Source: JBBIQS01 sp037442205
Lineage (GTDB): Bacteria > Myxococcota > Myxococcia > Myxococcales > UBA5297
NCBI GenBank assembly: GCA_037442205.1
Contig: JBBIQS010000005.1
Location: 111,454 to 175,453 of the forward strand
DNA: 64,000 nucleotides
Direction: 5' to 3'
Of the stretch, positions 1 to 9,391 are shown piece after piece. Every line of letters begins with the position of its first letter. The first letter of the stretch is position 1. The position numbers were made by a program, and so were the translations under genes. The notes beneath the pieces are model-generated. The model worked only from the letters and a program-made list of their open reading frames with translations, was not told the DNA's origin and searched no databases.

Positions 1-1
1 G

Positions 2-1321
<1,320 letters not shown>

Positions 1322-1373
1322 CGGCCAGCGCCCGCAAGCAGCCGTCCTTCCTCCTTATTTCGGTGAGGTGGCC

Positions 1374-1955
1374 ATGCTGCGCCTCTTCGTCGCCGTCACC
1401 CTTCCCCCGCCGGCGCTGGAGGGCTGCGCGCGCGAGCGCGAGCGGATCGAGCGGGCACTGGGCACCGACGCCCGGGCGATGCGCTTCCCGCGCCCGGAGG
1501 GGATCCACTTCACCCTGAAGTTCCTGGGCTGGGTGCCAGAGGGGGGCGAGCCGGCGATCCGCGAGGGGTTGGAGCAGGCGGCGGCGAAGTCGGCGCCGTT
1601 CGAGGTGGTGCTCAAGGGGCTGCATGCCTTTCCCAGCCCGAGGCGCCCGCGGGTGGTCTACCTCGATGCCAGCGAGGGCGGGCGGGCGATGTCGGAGCTG
1701 GCCCTGCTGGTGGAGGAGCAGATCGCCCCGCTCGGCTTCCCCAGCGAGAAGCGCGGGTTCACGCCCCACGCCACCCTGGCCCGGGTGAGCGATCCCAAGG
1801 CCGCGATGCGCGTCGGCCCCAAGCTGTCGGCGCTGGATCCGATGGAGGTGGCCCGCTTCCAGGTGACCGACGTGGAGCTGATGCTCAGCGAGCTGTCACC
1901 GGGAGGATCGATCTACACCTCGCGGGCGCGGTTTGCGCTCGGGGCGCCCGCCTGA
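1374..1955 (+). CDS. thpR: RNA 2',3'-cyclic phosphodiesterase (2'-5' RNA ligase family)
   Basis: A 193-residue cytoplasmic enzyme of the 2H phosphoesterase superfamily, which opens 2',3'-cyclic phosphates on RNA and can join 2'-5' ends in vitro. Both catalytic HxTx motifs are visible: HFTL at residues 45-48 and HATL at 132-135, with the expected spacing. The N-terminus MLRLFVAVTLP is the normal start of this family (R-L-F-V-A), which fixes the ATG at 1374 although the frame is open further upstream; a GGTGAGG stretch lies just before it. Length matches the family (~180-200 aa). It follows glmS by 52 bases and may be cotranscribed, but no functional link is implied. The natural substrate of bacterial ThpR is not settled. 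Confidence 0.9.
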   Translation: MLRLFVAVTLPPPALEGCARERERIERALGTDARAMRFPRPEGIHFTLKFLGWVPEGGEPAIREGLEQAAAKSAPFEVVLKGLHAFPSPRRPRVVYLDASEGGRAMSELALLVEEQIAPLGFPSEKRGFTPHATLARVSDPKAAMRVGPKLSALDPMEVARFQVTDVELMLSELSPGGSIYTSRARFALGAPA

Positions 1956-2140
1956 GTCTGAGCGTCGGCACCCTCTCGAGCGAGTCTGGCCCAGGCTCCC
2001 TTCCCCGCCCTGCCCCGCGGCACGACAAAGAAATAGATGGCGCGGCGACCGAATGCCTCCCGGCCTCGGCCCGTCCGTCATTTCTGCCTGCGGTCCGACA
2101 TCGGCTAGTTTCCAGCGCCTTTCGACGAGCGAGTGCCCCC

Positions 2141-4468
2141 ATGCGACGTCTCCTCACCCTTGGTTCACTGTTGGTGGCGCTCTCCGGTTGCCCAGCTCAG
2201 CCGGCGCCGTGCGTCCCGGCAGCCTGTGTCGAGGGCACGAGCTGCGGGCAGCTCGACGACGGCTGCGGCGGGACGCTCGACTGCGGCGACTGTCCGGCCG
2301 GCCTGAGCTGCGGCGCCGGCGGCACGGCCAACCTCTGCGGCGCCTGCCTCCCCTCGCACGACTGCCTGGCGGCGGGCATCCAGTGCGGCCCGATGCCCGA
2401 CAACTGCGGCGGCACCTTTCAATGCCCAAGCTGCGGCGCGGGCAAGAAGTGCGTCTCCGGCAAGTGCGTGTGCGCTCCCACCACCTGCATCCAGCTCGGC
2501 CTCAACTGCGGACAGGCGGACGACGGCTGCGGCGGCACGCTCAAGTGCGGCAACTGCCAGGGAGTGCAGACCTGCGGCGGCGGCGGTATCCCGAACGTGT
2601 GCGGCTGCACCAGGAAGACCTGCGAGGGCCTGGCCAAGAATTGCGGAACGGTCGGCGACGGCTGCGGCGGCACTCTGAAGTGCGGTACCTGCACCCAACC
2701 GCTCACCTGCGGCGGGGCGGGGACCGCCAACCTCTGCGGCCAGCCAGCGGCCGACAAGGTCTGCAGCGGCGGATGGTGCTGGGAATCGCCGGCGCCGCAG
2801 GGGCACTCCCTGGGCGGAGTGTGGGCCGAATCGGCGACCGACCTCTGGGCAGTGGGCGAAGACGGGACTGCGATCCGCTTCGACGGCTCCAGATGGTCGG
2901 CCTGGCCCACCGGCACCACCAGCGAGCTGCGCGCGGTGTGGGGAAGCGGGGCCAACGACGTGTGGGCGGTGGGCGCGGCGGGGACCATCCTCCACTTCGA
3001 CGGAAGAACCTGGTCGCCCTCGGTGAGCGGCACCTCGGCCGAGCTCTATGCGGTCACCGGCACCGGCCCCAGCGACATCTGGGCCTTCGGCGCCAGCGGC
3101 ACCGCCCTGCACTTTACCGGGACCTGGGCACCGACGGTCAGCGGCGCGAAGGGAACGCTCTATGCCGCGCACGCCCGCGCTCCGGGCGAGGTACACGCCG
3201 TCGGCGACGCCGGCACGGCACTGCTGTGGAACGGCACGGGTTGGGCGCCCAAGGGAGTGTTCGGGGCGACCCCCAGCACCAGGCTCACCGCGGTCTTCGC
3301 CCTGGGAAGCTCCGACGCCTGGGCAGGCGACAGCGCCGGCAACTTCTATCGATACTCGGGCTCCTGGTCGAAGGTCTCCTCTCCGGTGGCGCAGTTCGGC
3401 ATCACCGCGCTGTGGGGCGCCTCGAGCGGCGACGTCCACGCCGCCACCGGAGACGGCTGGAGCGGCAACAGCCAGACCTTCCATTGGAACGGCAGCAAGT
3501 GGAGCGCGGCGTTCTACGACGGCGACGGGCTGGGAATGCTGCGCGCGCTCTCGGGAGCCTCGGCGAGCGAGGTCTGGGCGGTGGGCGGCCAGGGGTACCT
3601 GCTCCAGTGGAACGGCAGCGCCTGGTCGAAGAAGTCGGCCGCAGTGACGGCGACCCCGTTCTGGGACGTGTTCGCCGTCTCGCCGACTGAGGCCTGGATG
3701 GCCGGGACCTCCAACATGTGGCGCTACACCGGCGGCGGGATCGTCGCGGTCAGCCACGGCGCCGGCAACTTCTCCACCTGGGCTGACGGACGGGTCTGGG
3801 CGAGCGGCCCGAACGACGTGTGGGTCACCGGGGAGCTGCGATCGGGTCTCAGCTCCTGGGGAGCGGTCGAGCACTTCGATGGCAACAGCCTCACCATGAC
3901 CGACTTCATCCTGTCCCCGACCACGCTGCTGGCTCACGACGTGTGGGGCAGCGGTCCGAATGACGTGTGGGTTGTCTGCGACGCCGGCGTCATCAATCAC
4001 TGGAACGGGTTCGGCTGGTCCAACACCAGCAGCGGAGCCGCCGGTAACTTCTACGGCGTCTGGGGAAGTGGCCCGAGCGACGTCTGGGCGGTCGGCGCCG
4101 CCGGACAGGTGAGCCGCTGGAACGGCAGCCGCTGGAGCGCGAGCAACATCGGGGACAGCACCAACCTGACCAGCGTCGGCGGCAGCGGGCCAAACGACGT
4201 CTGGGCTGTCGGCGGCAGCGGCAAGATCTTCCACTGGAGCGGATCGACCTGGTCGCCCAGCCCAAGCGGCACCACCGATAACCTGGGCCGGGTGAGCGCG
4301 GCTTCGCCCACGGATGCCTGGGTCACAGGACCTGCGACCCCGCTGCACTGGGATGGGCGGGTTTGGACTCCGACGCCCGTCGCCGGGGGCATCGTGAGGA
4401 TTCACGCGCTTCCCGGCGGGACCGCCTTTGCCGCGGGCAGCCACGCCACCCTGCTGCGCAAGCCGTGA
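2141..4468 (+). CDS. Cys-rich, W-repeat (propeller-like) surface lipoprotein
   Basis: 775 residues. The N-terminus is a lipoprotein signal (hydrophobic stretch, then LVALSGC), so the mature protein is probably lipid-anchored outside the inner membrane. Residues ~25-200 hold four Cys-rich units, each with a core like DGCGGTL.CG.C. Residues ~215-775 hold about 14 copies of a ~40-residue unit whose best form is VWGSGPNDVWAVG, followed by a turn and an H/RxxGxxW strand; this is the pattern of a beta-propeller made of short blades. No catalytic motif is recognised. Proteins of this build are common in myxobacteria and usually unassigned; adhesion or binding is only a guess. It is convergent with the nitroreductase gene, 16 bases away. 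Confidence 0.85.
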   Translation: MRRLLTLGSLLVALSGCPAQPAPCVPAACVEGTSCGQLDDGCGGTLDCGDCPAGLSCGAGGTANLCGACLPSHDCLAAGIQCGPMPDNCGGTFQCPSCGAGKKCVSGKCVCAPTTCIQLGLNCGQADDGCGGTLKCGNCQGVQTCGGGGIPNVCGCTRKTCEGLAKNCGTVGDGCGGTLKCGTCTQPLTCGGAGTANLCGQPAADKVCSGGWCWESPAPQGHSLGGVWAESATDLWAVGEDGTAIRFDGSRWSAWPTGTTSELRAVWGSGANDVWAVGAAGTILHFDGRTWSPSVSGTSAELYAVTGTGPSDIWAFGASGTALHFTGTWAPTVSGAKGTLYAAHARAPGEVHAVGDAGTALLWNGTGWAPKGVFGATPSTRLTAVFALGSSDAWAGDSAGNFYRYSGSWSKVSSPVAQFGITALWGASSGDVHAATGDGWSGNSQTFHWNGSKWSAAFYDGDGLGMLRALSGASASEVWAVGGQGYLLQWNGSAWSKKSAAVTATPFWDVFAVSPTEAWMAGTSNMWRYTGGGIVAVSHGAGNFSTWADGRVWASGPNDVWVTGELRSGLSSWGAVEHFDGNSLTMTDFILSPTTLLAHDVWGSGPNDVWVVCDAGVINHWNGFGWSNTSSGAAGNFYGVWGSGPSDVWAVGAAGQVSRWNGSRWSASNIGDSTNLTSVGGSGPNDVWAVGGSGKIFHWSGSTWSPSPSGTTDNLGRVSAASPTDAWVTGPATPLHWDGRVWTPTPVAGGIVRIHALPGGTAFAAGSHATLLRKP

Positions 4469-4484
4469 GCGGACTTGCCGGCGC

Positions 4485-5132
4485 TCAACGCTTGCCCACC
4501 GGTAGCACCGCCAGCGGCTCCTCGCCGATCCCGAGCGCCTTCTGCAACTGGGCGTCGTCGAAGGCGCCGACGATGGTAGTCCCCAACCCCAGCGCCTCGG
4601 CCTGCAGCGAGAGGTTCTCCGCCGCTGCTCCCACCTCGATGGCCACGTAACGTCCGGCGCGCTTGCCATACTTGGCGGCGGTGCGCGAGGGAACCGCGCC
4701 GATCACCACGATAGCCGGAGCCTGGGCCAGCCACTCCTGGGCGCAGGCCGCCGCCACCTTCTCCCGCAGATCCCCGACGGCGACCCGCTCCAGGCCGTGG
4801 GATTGGGGCCGATAGTGGAAGACCCCCGGCTCCAGCCCGGCGACCCGGCCGACCACCGCGAACAGCTCCAGCGGGTAGAGCGCCCCCGCCGACGGCGCCG
4901 TCCGCTGCCCCTCGGCCCCGGTCACTCCCTGGGCCGCCCACAGCAGCTGGCCGAGCTGCTCCAGCGACAGCTCGGCGGCGGAGAACTCGCGCAGGCTCCG
5001 CCGAGCCTTGAGCGCCTGCTCCACCGAGATCGGCCCCTGCGTCCGCGCTGCCGGCAGCTTCACGATTTCCCCCGAGCTCGCGCCCAACACCGCCAGCGCC
5101 GCCAGTCCTCCGAAGACGCTCCTGCGCCGCAT
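4485..5132 (-). CDS. Exported SagB-type nitroreductase-family flavoprotein
   Basis: 215 residues with the FMN-dependent nitroreductase fold of the SagB/ThcOx subgroup: RRSLREF (44-50), PSAGALYPLEL (80-90) and GLGTTIVGAFDD (~182-193). SagB relatives oxidise azolines in ribosomal peptides, but many single-gene members have no known substrate. The start at 5132 is chosen because GGGAGG lies about 9 bases upstream and because it leaves an N-terminus RRRSVFGGLAALAVLG that looks like a twin-arginine export signal. That would fit a cofactor-loaded flavoprotein sent to the periplasm. No precursor peptide, cyclodehydratase or protease gene is nearby, so an azole-forming role is not supported. The reading frame continues upstream to 5255 without support from composition or a ribosome site. 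Confidence 0.78.
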   Translation of the reverse strand: MRRRSVFGGLAALAVLGASSGEIVKLPAARTQGPISVEQALKARRSLREFSAAELSLEQLGQLLWAAQGVTGAEGQRTAPSAGALYPLELFAVVGRVAGLEPGVFHYRPQSHGLERVAVGDLREKVAAACAQEWLAQAPAIVVIGAVPSRTAAKYGKRAGRYVAIEVGAAAENLSLQAEALGLGTTIVGAFDDAQLQKALGIGEEPLAVLPVGKR

Positions 5133-5343
5133 CGCCGCCCCTCCCGCAAGTGCCTGCTCGCTCAAATTGGCCAAGCGCCTGCCCTTGAGCAGCCTTCGCC
5201 CCCTCGACGCACCGCCAACCCTCCGCAACCTGGGCACTTTTGACGCGGCGCGCAAAGATTACTTTTTCCGGAGGCCGCGAGGTCGTATCTTCGTGCCCTT
5301 GGACGGGGAGCTGACGAGCGCTCGCAGAGGAGTCGGACACCAC

Positions 5344-7035
5344 ATGGCAAGCACCTTGACCCGGGACATCGCGGCCCTGACCTCGAAGACCTTCGACCTG
5401 TGCATCATCGGCGGCGGGGTCACCGGGCTGTTCGTGGCCCACGACGCCGCCAGCCGCGGGCTGTCGGTGGCCCTGCTCGAGCGCGGCGACTTCGCCGAGG
5501 GCACCTCCAGCGCCTCCACCAAGCTGATCCACGGCGGCACCCGCTACCTGGAGAACTACGAGTTCGGCCTGGTGCGCGAGGCCCTGCGCGAGCGGCGGAT
5601 CCTGCTCCACCTCGCCCCCCACCTCACCAACCCGGTCCCGTTCATGATCCCGCTGTACAAGGGGATGCCGGTCCCCGGCCACCTGATCCGCGCCGGGATG
5701 GTCTTCTACGACCTGCTCAGCTTCGACAAGAACTGGCACGTGCGCGACGACAAGCGCTTCGGCTGGTACCAGCATCTCTCCGCCGGCAAGACCCTCGAGC
5801 TGGAGCCCGCGCTGGGCGCCGAGGGGCTCAAGGGCTCGAGCGTCTACTTCGACGGCCAGGTCCCCAACCCGATGCGGCTGTGCCTGGAGGTGGCCAAGAC
5901 CGCCGCCAGCAGCGGCGCCCAGCTGGCCAACTACGTCAGGGTCCAGGGGCTGCGCCTGGAGAGCGGCCGGGTCACCGGCCTCGAGGCGGTCGACCGGCTC
6001 ACCGGCAAGGAAATCACCGTCCAGGCGCGGCTGACGGTCAACTGCGCCGGGATCTGGGCGGTGGACATCATGAACATGCTCGGGGTCCCGGCCCCGGTGG
6101 AGCTCAAGCCCTCCAAGGGCATCCACCTCATCACCCGCCCGCTGAGCAAGAGCCACGCGGTGGTCAGCGTCTCGCCCTCCGGCCGGCGGGTGATGGTCAT
6201 CCCCTGGCGCGGCAAGAGCCTGGTGGGCACCACCGACGACTTCTACGGGGGTGACCGGGACCGCATCCGCACCACCGTCCAGGACGCCACCACGCTGATC
6301 GACGAGATCAACGCCTTCCTCCCCTCGGCCAAGCTCACCTTGGACGACGTCGAGGCCTGCTACGCCGGCGCCCGCCCGCTGGTCTTCGAGCCGGGCAAGA
6401 GCGCCTCTGACCTGTCGCGCCACTACAAGATCATCGACCACGGCCAGGCCGCCAACCGCCCCGGGCTCTTGTCGGTGCTGGGCGGCAAGCTCACCACCAG
6501 CCGCAGCATGGCCGAGGTGGTGGTGGACCGCGCCCAGGGGCTGCTGGGCAAGTCCGGCAAGTGCATGACCGAGACCCTGCCCATCGGCGGCGGGGACATC
6601 GGAGTGGTGGAGGAGTACCTGGCCCGCCAGAGGGAGCACGCCACCGGCCTGGTGGACGACCAGGCGCTCTTGGAGCTGGTCCGCTCCTACGGCAGCGCCT
6701 ACTCCGACGTGCTGGAGTACGTCCGCCAGGACAAGCGCCTGGGCGCCCGCATCAAGGCCGATCGGCCGTTCGTCCTGGCCCAGGTCCACCACGCAGCCGA
6801 GCGCGAGCTGGCAACCTCGGTCAGCGACATCGCCCTGCGCCGCACCGACGCCGGCAACCTCGGCGACAAGGACCTGGCGGTCGGACGAGCGATCGCCGAC
6901 GAGCTGCAGAAGGTGCTCAAGCTCTCCGATGCCGACAAGCAGCGCCAGCTCGACGAGTACGCCGACGCCATCAGGATGGACGGGCTGCGCGACGCCCAAG
7001 ATGAGCGGCCGAGGGGCGCCCAGGCCACTCCCTGA
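5344..7035 (+). CDS. glpD: FAD-dependent glycerol-3-phosphate dehydrogenase
   Basis: 563 residues, typical length for GlpD, the membrane-associated enzyme that oxidises sn-glycerol-3-phosphate to dihydroxyacetone phosphate and passes electrons to quinone. The FAD-binding motif IIGGGVTGLFVA is near residue 20, followed by the family signature STKLIHGGTRYLE. VSPSGRRVMVIPWRGKSLVGT (split here: VSPSGRR then VIPWRGKSLVGT) and the C-terminal helical cap (EYVRQDKRLGARI, ALRRTDAGNLG) complete the pattern. The ATG at 5344 is chosen because GAGGAG lies ~14 bases upstream and the FAD motif then sits at its usual depth; the frame is open upstream. It is divergent from the nitroreductase gene. glpF and glpK are not in the window. 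The next gene begins 145 bases downstream on the same strand. Confidence 0.95.
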   Translation: MASTLTRDIAALTSKTFDLCIIGGGVTGLFVAHDAASRGLSVALLERGDFAEGTSSASTKLIHGGTRYLENYEFGLVREALRERRILLHLAPHLTNPVPFMIPLYKGMPVPGHLIRAGMVFYDLLSFDKNWHVRDDKRFGWYQHLSAGKTLELEPALGAEGLKGSSVYFDGQVPNPMRLCLEVAKTAASSGAQLANYVRVQGLRLESGRVTGLEAVDRLTGKEITVQARLTVNCAGIWAVDIMNMLGVPAPVELKPSKGIHLITRPLSKSHAVVSVSPSGRRVMVIPWRGKSLVGTTDDFYGGDRDRIRTTVQDATTLIDEINAFLPSAKLTLDDVEACYAGARPLVFEPGKSASDLSRHYKIIDHGQAANRPGLLSVLGGKLTTSRSMAEVVVDRAQGLLGKSGKCMTETLPIGGGDIGVVEEYLARQREHATGLVDDQALLELVRSYGSAYSDVLEYVRQDKRLGARIKADRPFVLAQVHHAAERELATSVSDIALRRTDAGNLGDKDLAVGRAIADELQKVLKLSDADKQRQLDEYADAIRMDGLRDAQDERPRGAQATP

Positions 7036-7180
7036 GCGAGCTGGCTCAGGCAACTTCCCCGCTGGCAAATAGGCGAGCGCGCGGCCGAGGCCTTCGTTAG
7101 CCTAGCGACGTCGTTGGACATCAAACGTTCCCCCCGGGGACTTCAAAAAGCCGCGCGACTCGGGCAAAAATCCGTCCTCT

Positions 7181-9391
7181 ATGGAACATCTCGGTCTTCT
7201 CATCGCCACCGTGTTGGCGCTCGGCGCAGGAATGCTGGGCGTGGCCCTCAACCGCCGGCGCATCGAGCGGCGTGGCCGGCAGGACCTGGAGGTCGCCAAG
7301 GAGCGCAACCTCCACGAGCCGGCCTCGCTGCACCCGGTGATCAACCCCGACCAGTGCATCGGCTCGCTGAGCTGCATCAGCGTCTGCCCCGAGGGCGACA
7401 TCCTCGGGGTGATCGAGGGGCGGGCCCACCTGATCCGCGGCGCCAACTGCATCGGCCACGGCCGCTGCGCGCTGGAGTGCCCGGTGGACGCCATCCGGCT
7501 GGTGTTCGGCACCAGCGTGCGCGGCGTCGACCTGCCCGAGGTGGACGAGCGCTTCGAGTCCAGCCGCCCCGGGGTGCACATCGTCGGCGAGCTGGGCGGG
7601 ATGGGGCTGATCCGCAACGCCGTCCGCCAGGGCCTGGAACTGGCCGGCTACCTGGCGGAGATGCGCGGGCCGCTGGCGCGCGGGATGGTGGACGTGGCCA
7701 TCGTCGGCAGCGGCCCGGCGGGCATCGCCACCGCCCTGGGCCTGCAGGAGGCCGGGGTCAGCTTCCGGATCCTCGACCAGAACTCGCTGGGCGGCACCAT
7801 CGCCTGCTACCCGCGCCACAAGATCGTCCTCACCGAGCCGCTGGACGTCCCGTTCTACGGGCGGCTGACCCGGTCGGTGATGAGCAAGGAGGACCTGCTC
7901 GAGGCGATCCAGAAGTCGATCTCGAACGCCAAGTTCAAGGTCTACGAAGGCGTGCAGGTGATGAGCCTGGACGGTCAGGACGGCGACTTCACCGTCATGA
8001 CCAACAAGGGCCCGCTGCGGGCGCGCAAGGTGGTGCTGGCCTGCGGCCGCCGCGGCACCCCGCGCAAGCTGGGCGTCCCGGGCGAGCAGTTGTCCAAGGT
8101 CACCTACCGGCTGATCGACGCCGAGCAGTACGAGGACTGCAAGGTGCTGGTGGTCGGCGGCGGCGACAGCGCGCTGGAGGCGGCGATCTCGCTGGCCGAG
8201 GAGAGCAACGCCGAGGTCACCCTCTCCTACCGCAACGCCGAGCTGGGACGCTGCCGCGAGGCCAACCGGCAGAAGTTCAACGAGCTGGTCCAGAGCGGCC
8301 GGATCCGGGCGCTGATGCCCTCGCAGGTCACCCAGGTCACCGAGAAGGACGTCGCCCTCAAGGCCGGGGAGAAGACCGAGACCCTCGCCAACGACTACAT
8401 CATCGTGAACATCGGCGGCGAGCTGCCGCTGGAGTTCCTCAACAAGATGGGCGTGGGCGTCAAGCGCGTCTTCGGCGACGAGCCGGGCAAGTCCAGCGCC
8501 AGCCCCAAGTCCGGCAGCAAGCAGGAGAAGGAAGAGAAGTTCCGCCGCCGGCTGGCCTTCGGCCTGTTCGCCCTGGGGGCGGCGATCGTGGCCTTCCTGG
8601 CCTTCAAGGGCGGCAGCTACTACCTGGCCGAGCCGAAGGCCCGCCTCAAGCTGGCCGAGCACGCCTCCTTGAAGTCCGCCGGCCTGTGGGGCCACGGGGT
8701 GGGAGTGGTGGCCACCCTGTTCATGCTCTCCAACTTCCTCTACTCGGTCCGCAAGCGGTTCCGGGTGCTCAAGGGCACCGCCCCCATCCGCACCTGGCTG
8801 ACCTTCCACATGTTCGTGGGCTTCATGAGCCCGCTGGTGATCCTGTTCCACGCCGCCTTCCAGTCGAAGAACATGGTGGCGGCCTACACCTTCGCCTCGC
8901 TGCTGGTGGTGGTGGTCACCGGGATCGTCGGGCGATTCCTCTTCGGCCTGGTGCCGAGCGAGAACGGCAAGGCGCTGGAGCACGCCGAGATCCGCGGGCA
9001 GATGGAGCGGCTGCGCAGCCAGGTGATGCCGATGCTGCCGGTGGGCCAGACCGGCACCGCGGTGCGGACCCTGTTCGAGCGCGTCACCGCGCCCCCCACC
9101 GGCCGCGGGCTGATCGGCGCCGTGCTCGCCTTCCCCCTGGAGCGCATCGGGATCTGGTTCAACCTGCTGCGTGCCAGGAACCTCTTCGACGAGCACGATC
9201 ACTACGCCGCCTTCAAGACCTCGGTGGAGCGGCTGGCCAAGCTGCGGCTGCAGGTGGACTTCTACCGCAGCTTCAAGCGGCTGATGGGCGTGTGGCGCCT
9301 GTTCCACGCGGTGCTGGCGATCTTCCTGGTGCTGATGATCGCCGGCCACATCGGCCTCTCCTGGTTCCTCGGCTACCACTGGATCTTCTGA
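7181..9391 (+). CDS. Membrane-bound ferredoxin / FAD-NAD(P) oxidoreductase fusion
   Basis: 736 residues, four parts in order. (1) An N-terminal membrane segment (~5-23). (2) A ferredoxin-like domain with two Cys motifs, C59/C65/C69 and C90/C96/C100, each followed by P; both lack the usual second Cys (Ser62 and His93 stand there). (3) A two-nucleotide-fold reductase resembling thioredoxin reductase/YpdA: VAIVGSGPAG (~173-180) for FAD and VLVVGGGDSA (~322-331) for NAD(P). (4) A C-terminal membrane domain with about five hydrophobic helices and several His (H505, H543, H557, and two near the end) that could hold heme b. The build suggests electron transfer between NAD(P)H and a membrane or periplasmic carrier. 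Its stop codon overlaps the start of the 30-heme cytochrome gene (TGATG), so the two are very likely partners. The exact reaction is not known. Confidence 0.85.
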   Translation: MEHLGLLIATVLALGAGMLGVALNRRRIERRGRQDLEVAKERNLHEPASLHPVINPDQCIGSLSCISVCPEGDILGVIEGRAHLIRGANCIGHGRCALECPVDAIRLVFGTSVRGVDLPEVDERFESSRPGVHIVGELGGMGLIRNAVRQGLELAGYLAEMRGPLARGMVDVAIVGSGPAGIATALGLQEAGVSFRILDQNSLGGTIACYPRHKIVLTEPLDVPFYGRLTRSVMSKEDLLEAIQKSISNAKFKVYEGVQVMSLDGQDGDFTVMTNKGPLRARKVVLACGRRGTPRKLGVPGEQLSKVTYRLIDAEQYEDCKVLVVGGGDSALEAAISLAEESNAEVTLSYRNAELGRCREANRQKFNELVQSGRIRALMPSQVTQVTEKDVALKAGEKTETLANDYIIVNIGGELPLEFLNKMGVGVKRVFGDEPGKSSASPKSGSKQEKEEKFRRRLAFGLFALGAAIVAFLAFKGGSYYLAEPKARLKLAEHASLKSAGLWGHGVGVVATLFMLSNFLYSVRKRFRVLKGTAPIRTWLTFHMFVGFMSPLVILFHAAFQSKNMVAAYTFASLLVVVVTGIVGRFLFGLVPSENGKALEHAEIRGQMERLRSQVMPMLPVGQTGTAVRTLFERVTAPPTGRGLIGAVLAFPLERIGIWFNLLRARNLFDEHDHYAAFKTSVERLAKLRLQVDFYRSFKRLMGVWRLFHAVLAIFLVLMIAGHIGLSWFLGYHWIF

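Noticed and set aside
4485..5132. Azole-peptide (RiPP) gene cluster because of the SagB-like protein
   Set aside because: No precursor peptide, cyclodehydratase, docking protein or protease gene lies nearby.
5240..5265. TTGACG and TACTTT as a glpD promoter
   Set aside because: The spacing is only 14 bases, too short for a sigma70 promoter; no better pair was found in the divergent gap.
4402..7068. A very long open frame on the minus strand across the nitroreductase and glpD genes
   Set aside because: It is antisense to glpD, which has complete motifs. High third-position GC leaves such antisense frames open by chance; the same holds for 7121-9379, 9373-11970, 19824-22631 and 23408-26209 on the minus strand and 42219-44594 and 46070-49174 on the plus strand.
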